Source of the DNA: Treponema sp.
GTDB lineage: Bacteria; Spirochaetota; Spirochaetia; Treponematales; Rectinemataceae
Length of the DNA stretch: 28,366 nucleotides
Reading direction: 5' to 3'
Assembly (NCBI GenBank): GCA_012516755.1
Contig: JAAYWE010000071.1
Coordinates: 1 to 28,366 of the forward strand
Shown here: positions 7,538 through 14,955 of the stretch, piece after piece
How positions within the stretch are numbered: position 1 is the first letter of the stretch
How the letters are laid out: every line of letters starts with the position of its first letter
The notes under the pieces: generated by a model
What the model saw: the letters and a program-made list of their open reading frames with translations, nothing else
Told to the model about the DNA's origin: nothing
The model's database searches: none
Made by a program: the position numbers and the translations under genes

Positions 7538-8356
7538 ATGACAGCCTCGAAAAACCTAGACCCATCTAAACTCAGATTCATTGCAATGGATATGGATGGA
7601 ACCATTCTCGATGAGGGATATCAGCTTTCTCCCCATGTGGCTGATACACTCAAAAAGCTCCAAAACCAGGGGAAAAAATTGATCATTGCAACCGGGCGCA
7701 TCTATAAGGCCGCAAAGATTGTCCTTGCGGATTCCTTTGAACCAGATGCCTTCGTATGCACGAATGGAGCCGATATCTATAACCGCGACGGTACGATCTT
7801 GGCTTCACATCATATTCCGACCGAGGCTCTGCCGATACTCACAAAAGTAAGCAGAGACCATGATGTGCTTTTCTGTTGCTATGTTGGAGAACGATGGATC
7901 TACGATCGCTATTCGCCAGGTGTGGATTTTTACGAAAAGCGAACTGGCATGAAAGGTGTTCGGAAGAATTTCGACTCTCTCGTTGGCGAAGATATTTTGA
8001 AATTTCTTGCAGTTGGCCCAAATGAGAAACTTCTCGAGATGCGGGAAACGATATTAAACTCAGCACCCGACCTTCTTGATGCGTTTTTTTCTCATGAGAC
8101 AATGCTGGAAATCGTTGCAAGCGGCGTTTCAAAACGGCAAGGTCTTGAGGAATGTCTACGTTATTTGGGCGGTAGCCTTGAAGAGACAATCGCATTTGGC
8201 GATGCTGAAAATGATCTGGAAATGCTAAGATCCGTTAAGGTTGGTGTTGCTATGGGAAATGCCCATAGCTATATTCAAACAGCAGTGCCTTATGTAACCG
8301 CCTCTGTGGATGATGATGGAGTGGCGCGTTTTCTGGAAGAGCTTTTCGGAATATGA
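7538..8356 (+). CDS. HAD superfamily Cof-type phosphatase
   Basis: The 272-residue haloacid-dehalogenase phosphatase of the Cof/YbjI/YwpJ subfamily (type IIB cap) hydrolyses small phosphorylated metabolites in the cytoplasm. Seen: motif I MDMDGTILDE with the nucleophile Asp and the acid/base Asp, motif II region IIATGR, motif III Lys in the KRQGLEE stretch, and motif IV FGDAENDLEML. Length and motif order are normal. The exact substrate cannot be read from the sequence. Flavin, sugar or pyridoxal phosphates are typical for the group. It is monocistronic and followed by tRNA-Leu after 135 nt. Confidence 0.9.
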   Translation: MTASKNLDPSKLRFIAMDMDGTILDEGYQLSPHVADTLKKLQNQGKKLIIATGRIYKAAKIVLADSFEPDAFVCTNGADIYNRDGTILASHHIPTEALPILTKVSRDHDVLFCCYVGERWIYDRYSPGVDFYEKRTGMKGVRKNFDSLVGEDILKFLAVGPNEKLLEMRETILNSAPDLLDAFFSHETMLEIVASGVSKRQGLEECLRYLGGSLEETIAFGDAENDLEMLRSVKVGVAMGNAHSYIQTAVPYVTASVDDDGVARFLEELFGI

Positions 8357-8449
8357 TTTGATCTGTTATACAAGATCGGCTATACAAGCCATAAAGAAGG
8401 CATTATCCACAACATGGCCTTGAGTGACTTCGATACTTTGATTGTCTTC

Positions 8450-8478
8450 TTGACTGCTTTTTATGTGCTGGCTAAAAT
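8450..8478 (+). promoter_or_regulatory. promoter of tRNA-Leu
   Basis: TTGACT (8450-8455), a 17-bp spacer and TAAAAT (8473-8478) make a near-consensus sigma70 promoter. The expected transcript start is about 8485, seven bases before the mature tRNA. Confidence 0.8.
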
Positions 8479-8491
8479 CTAGATTCGAATT

Positions 8492-8577
8492 GCCGGGGTG
8501 GTGGAATTGGTAGACACCAGGGACTTAAAATCCCTTGCTGCGCAAGCGGCGTGCGGGTTCGATGCCCGTCTCCGGCA
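8492..8577 (+). tRNA. tRNA-Leu (TAA)
   Basis: An 86-nt class II tRNA. The acceptor GCCGGGG pairs with CTCCGGC (8570-8576), with discriminator A8577. The D arm contains the TGGTAGA loop. The anticodon stem AGGGA/TCCCT encloses CTTAAAA, with anticodon TAA at 8526-8528. The long variable arm TGCTGCGCAAGCGGCG is typical for Leu, and the T loop is TTCGATG. The CCA end is not encoded. It has its own strong promoter. An AT-only hairpin (8595-8603 with 8608-8616) follows, but it is too weak to call a firm terminator. Confidence 0.95.
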
Positions 8578-8594
8578 AAAGATATTATTTAATT

Positions 8595-8616
8595 ATTTTA
8601 TAATAATTTATAAAAT
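8595..8616. terminator. AT-only hairpin after tRNA-Leu, possible weak terminator
   Basis: ATTTTATAA, loop TAAT, TTATAAAAT: a perfect 9-bp stem made only of A-T pairs, in a very AT-rich stretch (8578-8625). It lies between the tRNA and the convergent 3' end of the transporter operon at 8725. No G-C pairs and no separate T run are present, so terminator function is doubtful. Confidence 0.3.
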
Positions 8617-8724
8617 TGTACTATTTATTGCCTACAAGATACTCCCTTCTTCCCTATTTTAAGAAGGTGCTCATTTGTCGGTTAAGAAAAGAATTATTGG
8701 CTTTGGGATTCTTTGCATCGAATC

Positions 8725-9162
8725 TCAACATTTTCCTTGGCTGGATGCAATATCATCCATCCGTCGCAAGCGCCGCGAAAGATCGCGCGCGAGATTCATT
8801 ATCATCATCGAGAAAGCTCTCAGATCGAGTTTGAAGATATCGTAGAGGGCACGATTAGAGATTGTAACGGTTTCAAGAGCAGTGGCCGCGCGAACTGTTG
8901 CGATACTCGGCATGATATCTAGAAGCTCCATCTCGCCGAAGGTTTGCCCTTCCCTTAGGCGGGCTATGACTAGCCCCTTTTTTATTATTTCAACTTCCCC
9001 GCTTAGAATAAAATGAATCTTATCGTTGGGCTGCCCTTCGACCTGTGGACATTCTCCGGCTTCGAAATGCTCTGTACCAAGCAAAGGCTTGATCCTTTCT
9101 ATCTGTTCCGGACTGATGCCTCCGAAGAGCGAGTATTTTTGAAGCTGGTCGACCTCGATCAT
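8725..9162 (-). CDS. single-domain cyclic-nucleotide-binding-fold protein
   Basis: The 145-residue protein is a lone CAP/CRP effector-domain beta roll (about residues 10-125) with a C-terminal helix and no DNA-binding helix-turn-helix. The hairpin HFILSGEVEIIKKG and the phosphate-cassette-like FGEMELLDIMPSIATVRA are recognisable. In that cassette the Arg that normally binds the cyclic phosphate (PR-x-AT) is replaced (PSIAT), so classic cAMP/cGMP binding is unlikely. The start has GAAGGA upstream. It follows the last permease gene by 31 nt and is read in the same direction, so it is probably the tail of the nucleoside transporter operon. It may be a regulatory or scaffold subunit, but no function should be assigned. 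Confidence 0.8.
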   Translation of the reverse strand: MIEVDQLQKYSLFGGISPEQIERIKPLLGTEHFEAGECPQVEGQPNDKIHFILSGEVEIIKKGLVIARLREGQTFGEMELLDIMPSIATVRAATALETVTISNRALYDIFKLDLRAFSMMIMNLARDLSRRLRRMDDIASSQGKC

Positions 9163-9193
9163 TTCTTGCTTCCTTCAGAATATTATGCTTGTT

Positions 9194-10147
9194 TCAACGT
9201 TCCCCTGATTCGTAGATCTGTCCAGCAGCCTTGGGTCCCACCGATTTGCCTGCAAAGAATAAAAGAGCGATGATGGTAAGCAGATAAGGCAGAATATAGA
9301 AAAATTCTCCAGGAAGCCCAGAGAGCAGCGGAATATCTTTCGCATAGAATGAGAGGGCAGTAGAAAACCCGAAAAAGAATCCGGCGCCGAGCACTCCGAA
9401 GGGGTTCCATCTACCGAATACTAGTGAAGCAAGTGAAATAAAGCCTGTGCCATGAATAGACACAAGGGTATACTGGATATCCGCCGTCAGCACCATTACA
9501 GCTCCGCCGAGTCCGCCCAGAGCCCCTGAAACCAGAACGCCGAAATAGCGCATTTTGGAAACATTGATACCCATGCTCGCGGCTGCTTGAGGATGCTCGC
9601 CGCAAGCTCTCATGCGAAGGCCGAGTGGTGTCTTGTACACCACAAACCATGTCAGCAGCACCATGGCAATAGCAATGTAAAATGTAGGGTACACCTGATC
9701 GAAAAACATCCTCCCAAGCACAGGAATCTTGCTCAATCCTGGGATGCTTAACTTCTTTATACCATAAGAAAATGCGCGAGTCCTCTGTTGATGGAAAATG
9801 ATCTGGCAAAGGTAGACCGTAAGCCCTCCGGCCAGAATATTCAGGGCTGTACCTGAAATGACTTGATCAGCCTTGAGATTGATGCTCGCAACGGCGTGTA
9901 GCAAGCTGAAGGCCACCCCTGATAGAAGGCCTCCGAGCAATCCAATCCACGCCGCCGCGGGAGTCGAATTCTCCAAAAGGACGGTTATGGTAGCGCCAGT
10001 AAAGGCACCTACCATCATTATTCCTTCCAGAGCAATATTGACGATGCCGGATCTTTCGCTGAAGAGACCCCCTAGGGCAGTCAATATAATGGGCGCTGAA
10101 AACATGAGCGCAATAGGAAACATCTGAAGGAATACCTCGAAGGTCAT
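9194..10147 (-). CDS. nucleoside ABC transporter permease (NupQ/YufQ type)
   Basis: The 317-residue inner-membrane permease belongs to the branched-chain-amino-acid/ribose family, nucleoside branch. It has about 8-10 hydrophobic segments and the family stretches FSERSGIVNIALEGIMM near the N-terminus and YKTPLGLRMRACGEHPQAAASMGI, the cytoplasmic coupling loop facing the ATPase. It pairs with the upstream permease to form the heterodimeric channel. The start ATG overlaps the preceding stop by 4 nt (ATGA), so the two are translationally coupled. Confidence 0.9.
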   Translation of the reverse strand: MTFEVFLQMFPIALMFSAPIILTALGGLFSERSGIVNIALEGIMMVGAFTGATITVLLENSTPAAAWIGLLGGLLSGVAFSLLHAVASINLKADQVISGTALNILAGGLTVYLCQIIFHQQRTRAFSYGIKKLSIPGLSKIPVLGRMFFDQVYPTFYIAIAMVLLTWFVVYKTPLGLRMRACGEHPQAAASMGINVSKMRYFGVLVSGALGGLGGAVMVLTADIQYTLVSIHGTGFISLASLVFGRWNPFGVLGAGFFFGFSTALSFYAKDIPLLSGLPGEFFYILPYLLTIIALLFFAGKSVGPKAAGQIYESGER

Positions 10148-11238
10148 ACGCGTTCCCCTTCCGTTGTGGGCACCTGTTTTCGCTCGAATTTATCGAGCAC
10201 CATTTTTATGCCAAATTTCATTGCAACGAATAACACAATCGAGGCCTGAATGATCCCTGCTATCTCTCTGGGTATGCCCTGAGACTGCATGAGAGGCTGT
10301 GCGGCCTTCAACCCTCCAAACAGAAGACCAGCAAGCAAGATCCCCAATGCCTCATTTCCTCCCACTAGAGCCACGGCAATTCCATCGAAACCATAGCCTT
10401 CTGCTGCTTGAATCACACGACCAAAATTGAAAGTGCCAACAGTGATTATTCCACCCGCAAGACCAGCAAAAGCACCAGCTATTGCCATAGATGCGATGAT
10501 GTTTCGGTTCACCTTCATGCCAGCATAGCGAGCGGCCTCCTTGTTGTGACCTACGGCGCGCAAAGAGAAGCCAAAGGTAGTCTTATTTATGATAAAGGAG
10601 AATATCAGAACCGCTAATAGAACTGGAATGAATCCCCAATTGAGGCGTGAGTTCCGAGTTATGCTCTCCAGAAATGGCGACTTGAGCAGAGCGGAATCGG
10701 GGAAAGGCACTGTCTTTACCTTATCCACGCTCCCAAAAATGTTCAGAATCATATAATTATTGAAATGCAGAGCAATGTAATTCATCATTATGGTAACTAC
10801 TACTTCGTGTACGTTGTATCGCGCTTTCAAAAAGCCGGGAATGGCACCCCAAAGCGCTCCTCCCAGAATAGCCGCAAGCAACACCATCGGCAGGTGAATC
10901 ACCTTGGGTGCTTGCACAAGAATCGCAACTGCCGTAGCCGAGATGGAACCCATCATCAACTGACCTTCGGCACCAATGCTGAAAAGGCCGGTGCGCGACG
11001 CAAAGGCAAAAGATAGACCCGTTAGAATTATCGGCATTGCCTGGATTATGAATTCACCTATATAACGCGTGTTGATCGGCTGTCCATTTATGATATCTAT
11101 GCCTGAAAATCCTTTTATTATAGCGGCATACATAGAGACAGGAGAACGACCGGTTAGTATGACGATTAATGATCCCAGCAAGAATCCAAGAAGCACAGCA
11201 ATAAGTGGAAGCACTATCTTTTCTTTTCGAGCAGGCAT
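10144..11238 (-). CDS. nucleoside ABC transporter permease (NupP/YufP type)
   Basis: The 364-residue permease has a first transmembrane helix at about residues 9-29, further hydrophobic helices across the protein, the FASRTGLFSIGAEGQLMMG motif and the coupling loop KTTFGFSLRAVGHNKEAARYAGM. It forms the translocation pore with the downstream permease and is driven by the upstream two-domain ATPase. The start ATG is preceded by GGGAGGAAGG, a strong ribosome site. It lies 18 nt after the ATPase stop codon. Confidence 0.9.
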   Translation of the reverse strand: MPARKEKIVLPLIAVLLGFLLGSLIVILTGRSPVSMYAAIIKGFSGIDIINGQPINTRYIGEFIIQAMPIILTGLSFAFASRTGLFSIGAEGQLMMGSISATAVAILVQAPKVIHLPMVLLAAILGGALWGAIPGFLKARYNVHEVVVTIMMNYIALHFNNYMILNIFGSVDKVKTVPFPDSALLKSPFLESITRNSRLNWGFIPVLLAVLIFSFIINKTTFGFSLRAVGHNKEAARYAGMKVNRNIIASMAIAGAFAGLAGGIITVGTFNFGRVIQAAEGYGFDGIAVALVGGNEALGILLAGLLFGGLKAAQPLMQSQGIPREIAGIIQASIVLFVAMKFGIKMVLDKFERKQVPTTEGERV

Positions 11239-11256
11239 TTGCCTTCCTCCCTTCCC

Positions 11257-12813
11257 TCAGACATGCGCTGGTTCTCGGCCAGTCTGAGTCGCTTCATGTG
11301 CTTTATGAAGAGCTCCTGACATCATAAGACCGAGTTCATTTTCATTGGTCGTTGCTGCATCGACGATGCCGACGATCTCTCCGTTGTAGATGACAGCAAT
11401 GCGATCAGAGAGATCCATGATCTCATCGAGCTCAAGGGAGACTAACAAAATAGCCTTGTTTTTATCCCTTTCTCCAATGATACGTTTGTGTATATATTCG
11501 ATCGCTCCCACATCGAGACCTCTCGTCGGCTGAACCACAATAAAGACATCGGGCGAACGATCGATTTCGCGAGCCACAATGGCCTTCTGCTGGTTTCCTC
11601 CAGACATCGCGCGAGCCGGTGTAAGGGGTCCCTGCCCAGAACGAACATCGAATTCCCGGATAAGCCTCTGAGCGTTATCCAGAATTGCCTTCTTGTTCAG
11701 TATCCCCCAATGCGCGAAAGGTTCTTTATAATAGTTGTGAATTACGAAATTCTCGCCCAATGTGAAGTCGAGGATGAGCCCATGCTTCTGGCGATCTTCT
11801 GGTATATGTCCAAGACCAAGATCAGACCTTTCATTTATAGAAAGGTGAGTTATATCGATATCTCGAAGGAAGATATGGCCAGATTCAACCTTAGTCAATC
11901 CGGTTATTGCATGTACGAGCTCTGTCTGGCCGTTGCCATCTATACCACAGAGCCCGAGGATTTCGCCAGCGCGAACCGAGAGTGATAGATTTCTTACGCC
12001 AAGTACTCCTTTTTGATTCTTCACATTGAGCCCTTCGACGCGCAGAAGTACATCGCCAGGCTTTGCTCGAGTTTTTTGGACATGAAAACTGACCTGGCGG
12101 CCGACCATCATTTCGGCCATTCTCTCTTCATCCGTATCTGCGACAGGAACGGTGCCGACGAGCTTACCTCTTCTCAGAATAGAGCATACATCGGCGACTT
12201 CTTTTATTTCTCTTAGCTTGTGAGTGATGAGGAGAATGGTCTTGCCTTCTTCGACCAGTCGCCTCATTATCTGCATGAGTTCGCGAATTTCCTGTGGTGT
12301 AAGAACAGCTGTAGGTTCATCGAAGATGAGAATCTCGGCATCTCGATAGAGCATTTTGAGTATTTCGACTCGCTGCTGCATGCTCACCGAAATCTCATCG
12401 ATCTTCGCCTTAGGATCGACCGCAAGCCCATAGAGCTTGGAGATTTCTTCTACTTTTTGTTCTGCCTTATGCATATCGACAAGAATACCCTTTCGAGGCT
12501 CCATGCCGAGTATTATGTTTTCGGTAACTGTAAAGTTATGAACCAGCTTGAAATGCTGGTGAACCATACCAATACCGAGAGCGGTTGCCACATTGGGGTC
12601 ACTTACCTTTACCTCTTTGCCGCGAATGCGAATTGTTCCTGCATCAGGCTGATATAGCCCAAAAAGTATGCTCATCAGCGTAGATTTCCCAGCACCATTC
12701 TCTCCCAGAAGTGCATGAATCGAGCGCTCTTCGACTTGAAGTGTGATGTCGTCATTTGCTCTAATTCCGGGAAAATCCTTGGTGATATGAAGCATCTCTA
12801 CGATGTTAGGCAC
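11257..12813 (-). CDS. nucleoside ABC transporter ATP-binding protein, two ATPase domains (NupO/YufO type)
   Basis: The 518-residue protein fuses two nucleotide-binding domains. Domain 1 has Walker A GENGAGKST, a degenerate signature (VSMQQRVEIL) and Walker B EILIFDEPTAVL. Domain 2 has a degenerate Walker A (GIDGNGQTEL), the signature MSGGNQQKAIVARE and Walker B DVFIVVQPTRGLD, in which Gln replaces the catalytic Glu. This asymmetry is usual in the sugar/nucleoside importers of the RbsA/YufO class. It energises uptake of nucleosides delivered by BmpA. The start is GTG at 12813, with GGGGGG 6 nt upstream. The next ATG (12795) lacks a ribosome site. It is first of the operon ATPase-permease-permease-cNMP protein. 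Confidence 0.93.
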   Translation of the reverse strand: MPNIVEMLHITKDFPGIRANDDITLQVEERSIHALLGENGAGKSTLMSILFGLYQPDAGTIRIRGKEVKVSDPNVATALGIGMVHQHFKLVHNFTVTENIILGMEPRKGILVDMHKAEQKVEEISKLYGLAVDPKAKIDEISVSMQQRVEILKMLYRDAEILIFDEPTAVLTPQEIRELMQIMRRLVEEGKTILLITHKLREIKEVADVCSILRRGKLVGTVPVADTDEERMAEMMVGRQVSFHVQKTRAKPGDVLLRVEGLNVKNQKGVLGVRNLSLSVRAGEILGLCGIDGNGQTELVHAITGLTKVESGHIFLRDIDITHLSINERSDLGLGHIPEDRQKHGLILDFTLGENFVIHNYYKEPFAHWGILNKKAILDNAQRLIREFDVRSGQGPLTPARAMSGGNQQKAIVAREIDRSPDVFIVVQPTRGLDVGAIEYIHKRIIGERDKNKAILLVSLELDEIMDLSDRIAVIYNGEIVGIVDAATTNENELGLMMSGALHKAHEATQTGREPAHV

Positions 12814-12844
12814 CTATAACCCCCCTGGATTAGGATGAAGCAAA

Positions 12845-12853
12845 ATTATATCA
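12845..12853 (-). promoter_or_regulatory. extended -10 promoter of the nucleoside ABC operon
   Basis: On the minus strand TGATATAAT is a perfect extended -10 (TGn plus TATAAT). The expected start is near 12838, about 25 nt before the GTG. It lies downstream of the bmpA terminator, so the ABC genes can be made independently of bmpA. No good -35 is visible, as is common with extended -10 promoters. Upstream at 12895-12911 there is a 7-bp hairpin, ATCGGTC-AAA-GACCGAT, of unknown use. Confidence 0.6.
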
Positions 12854-12959
12854 CAGCGCGACTATTCTCGCTATATAACCAGCACACATTATACATCGGT
12901 CAAAGACCGATTTTGAAATGATTTCTTTATGGAATCGCCAATTCAAGATGAAACGCATC

Positions 12960-12987
12960 AAAAAAGCCCCCTCTTTTGGGGGCTTTT
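12960..12987 (-). terminator. rho-independent terminator after bmpA
   Basis: Read on the minus strand: AAAAGCCCCC, a 6-nt loop, GGGGGCTTTT, ending in six T. It is a 10-bp stem with five consecutive G-C pairs plus a T run, in the right place 105 nt after the bmpA stop. Leakage would give transporter expression below that of the abundant binding protein. On the plus strand the stem is followed by only four T. Confidence 0.9.
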
Positions 12988-13091
12988 GAAACAACTATAG
13001 AGGAAGCCGTCCACACAGAGCTGCTTTTTCGGCAATTTTGAGCTTTAGCAGATCGCCGATTCGGGCGCTTCCCCCTTTTTGCTTAGACTGC

Positions 13092-14096
13092 TTATTTTGC
13101 AGGAATCTCCGAGACGACAAGCTTGCCTGATGCTATAAGTGCTTCGTATTCCTTGACTTTTGCTACGATGTCAGCGGAGAGGTTTGGGTTATTATCAGGA
13201 ATGCCAACACCCTTATTCTTCAATGAGAAAACAAGGACTTGCCCGCCCGGGAATTTCCCTTCCATGGTCATCTTGCTCACTTCATAGGCTGCCACATCGA
13301 CACGCTTCATCATCGATGTAAGGACTGCGGATTTGTTGCCACTATAGATGCCATCGGCATATTGATCCTTGTCCACGCCGATTGCCCAGCGGAGATCGCC
13401 TTTCTGCTGGCGTTCCTTTGCTTCCTTGATGAGTCCGTTACCGGTACCGCCTGCTGCATGATAGATTATGTAGGCTCCGGCGTTATACTGCTTTTGAGCT
13501 AAAGCTTGACCTTTATCGGGGGCAGCAAAATCCCCTGCATAGTCTACTAAGATCTTGCAGTCCGGATAGACTGCCTTGACACCCTGCTCGAATCCTGCCT
13601 GGAACTTTTCGATAAGCGGGAACTGCATGCCACCCAGGAATCCGAGGATGTTCTTACCATCGGCCTTAGCCTTTAGGGCTGCCGCCACACCTACCAGGAA
13701 AGATCCTTCATGCTCCGCAAAGGTAGCGGATACTACGTTTGGCAGAGATACGACCGTATCGATTATTAAGAACTTGCGGGTAGGGTAATTTTTTGCGACC
13801 TGGGTCATCGCTTGCTCGAACAGGAATCCAGGGGCTATGATGAGATTGAGACCTTCATCGGCAAAAGTGGATAGGTTGGGAACATAATCCGCTTCCGCGC
13901 TTGACTGCAGATACTTGTAGTTGCTCTTTGGAAGTTTGTAATCTTGAGCAAAACGAACAATACCTTCCCATGTACCCTGGTTAAAGGACCTGTCGTCTAT
14001 ACCACCAACGTCGGTAACGAGGCCCACTTTGAATTGTGCAAATGCGGGCACCGCGATCAAAGCGGTTACGACAAGCACCAAAAGCGCTTTTTTCAT
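13092..14096 (-). CDS. bmpA: nucleoside-binding periplasmic protein, BmpA/PnrA family
   Basis: The 334-residue substrate-binding protein captures purine or other nucleosides outside the inner membrane and passes them to the ABC complex encoded downstream. The N-terminus MKKALLVLVVTALIAVPAFA is a signal peptide, with cleavage likely after AFA at residue 20. The family motifs VGLVTDVGGIDDRSFNQGTWEG, IIAPGFLFEQA, HEGSFLVGVAA and GVDKDQYA are present. There is no Cys at the cleavage site, so unlike the Borrelia Bmp and Treponema PnrA lipoproteins it should be a soluble periplasmic protein. The start has a perfect AAGGAGG 7 nt upstream. It has its own promoter, a 70-nt leader with a hairpin, and its own terminator. 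Confidence 0.93.
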   Translation of the reverse strand: MKKALLVLVVTALIAVPAFAQFKVGLVTDVGGIDDRSFNQGTWEGIVRFAQDYKLPKSNYKYLQSSAEADYVPNLSTFADEGLNLIIAPGFLFEQAMTQVAKNYPTRKFLIIDTVVSLPNVVSATFAEHEGSFLVGVAAALKAKADGKNILGFLGGMQFPLIEKFQAGFEQGVKAVYPDCKILVDYAGDFAAPDKGQALAQKQYNAGAYIIYHAAGGTGNGLIKEAKERQQKGDLRWAIGVDKDQYADGIYSGNKSAVLTSMMKRVDVAAYEVSKMTMEGKFPGGQVLVFSLKNKGVGIPDNNPNLSADIVAKVKEYEALIASGKLVVSEIPAK

Positions 14097-14136
14097 GCTT
14101 CATCCTCCTTCATTATAGGTTCGATGCTGGAAATGC

Positions 14137-14157
14137 GTAGATTCTCTATCAATCTAC
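14137..14157 (-). promoter_or_regulatory. hairpin in the bmpA 5' leader
   Basis: GTAGATT (7 nt), loop of 7 nt, AATCTAC: a perfect 7-bp inverted repeat about 10 nt after the predicted bmpA transcript start. It could be a regulator-binding operator or an mRNA-stabilising 5' stem-loop. Nothing in it matches a riboswitch I know. Confidence 0.4.
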
Positions 14158-14174
14158 CGCATAAAATCAAATAA

Positions 14175-14203
14175 ATGGTAAAGCCGAGGCAGCAGATTGT
14201 CAA
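14175..14203 (-). promoter_or_regulatory. promoter of bmpA
   Basis: On the minus strand TTGACA (14203-14198, full consensus), 17 bp, TACCAT (14180-14175). The predicted start is near 14168, giving a leader of about 70 nt. It lies 14 nt before the deoC stop region ends, so bmpA can be made apart from the valS-HD-deoC transcript. A TATAAT at 14118-14113 would start inside the ribosome site and is less likely. Confidence 0.65.
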
Positions 14204-14217
14204 TAACAATCTTTGCG

Positions 14218-14919
14218 TTATGACAGCTGTTCTGGCGATTTATTATCTAAAGCTTCAGACTCCCTCATTATTGCAACTCCCGCGGAGGCTCCTATGCGCG
14301 AGGCCCCAGCCTCTAGCATCGATACAACATCCTCGCAAGTCTTGATTCCGCCTGATGCTTTTACGTGAGCGACTTCGCCTATGGTTCTCTTCATAAGGCT
14401 GACATCTTCTACGGTAGCACCACCGGTCCCAAAACCGGTGCTGGTTTTGACAAAAGTTGCTCCTGCGGAAATGGCTGCTTCGCATGCAGCGATTTTTTCC
14501 TCCTGGGTTAGGTAACAGGTCTCTATTATAGCCTTTACAATGGCTGGTCTAGATGCCTGTACCACTCCGGCTATATCATCCCTAACCGCAGCCCAGTCTC
14601 CGGCTTTAGCCTTGCCAATATTGATGACCATGTCGATCTCGTCGGCTCCTTGAGCTACGGCCAACCTTGCTTCTTCGGCTTTTATCAGACTGGCGTTAGC
14701 GCCAAGCGGAAAACCAACGACTGTCGCAACGAGAACATCGGAATCTGCAAGCTCTCTGACACAAAGCGGAACCCAGTAAGGATTGACACAGACTGCTTTG
14801 AATCCAAACTCCTTTGCTTCTACACAGAGCGCTTTTATCTGATCTTCGGTTGCGGTAGCCTTGAGAAGCGTATGATCGATTACTTTAGCAAGCATTAGGC
14901 TTGTCCACTTCTTTTTCAT
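14218..14919 (-). CDS. deoC: deoxyribose-phosphate aldolase
   Basis: Splits 2-deoxyribose-5-phosphate into acetaldehyde and glyceraldehyde-3-phosphate in deoxynucleoside breakdown, in the cytoplasm. The 233-residue class I aldolase has the Schiff-base lysine in FVKTSTGFG (Lys158), the proton-relay Lys187 in HVKASGGIK, and Asp97 in ADEIDMVINIG. VVGFPLGA is also typical. Length is normal. The start has AAGGA 8 nt upstream and lies 36 nt after the HD gene stop. It stands directly upstream of the nucleoside uptake genes, which supports a common salvage role. No nucleoside phosphorylase or phosphopentomutase gene is in the window. Confidence 0.95.
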   Translation of the reverse strand: MKKKWTSLMLAKVIDHTLLKATATEDQIKALCVEAKEFGFKAVCVNPYWVPLCVRELADSDVLVATVVGFPLGANASLIKAEEARLAVAQGADEIDMVINIGKAKAGDWAAVRDDIAGVVQASRPAIVKAIIETCYLTQEEKIAACEAAISAGATFVKTSTGFGTGGATVEDVSLMKRTIGEVAHVKASGGIKTCEDVVSMLEAGASRIGASAGVAIMRESEALDNKSPEQLS

Positions 14920-14955
14920 GTTACTTTCCTTCTGCCCTCATCGGCGCCTTCTTTA

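Noticed and set aside
7290..7541. 83-residue open frame inside the long MITE-like element
   Set aside because: It crosses the right inverted repeat and the promoter of the next gene, has no ribosome site, and the protein has no recognisable features. It looks like chance.
11488..11985. 165-residue plus-strand frame opposite the ABC ATPase gene
   Set aside because: It lies wholly antisense to a strongly conserved ATPase. Its sequence is a mirror of that gene's codons and resembles nothing.
12220..12657. 145-residue plus-strand frame opposite the ABC ATPase gene
   Set aside because: Antisense shadow of the first ATPase domain, with no supporting ribosome site or family likeness.
11257..12813. 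Gln in place of catalytic Glu in the second Walker B (VVQPTRG) as a novelty
   Set aside because: Degenerate second ATPase sites are common in this class of nucleoside/sugar ABC proteins, so it is not unusual.
12895..12914. hairpin ATCGGTC-AAA-GACCGAT followed by TTTT as a plus-strand terminator
   Set aside because: No plus-strand gene ends nearby, and on the minus strand no T run follows. Left as an unexplained inverted repeat upstream of the ABC operon promoter.
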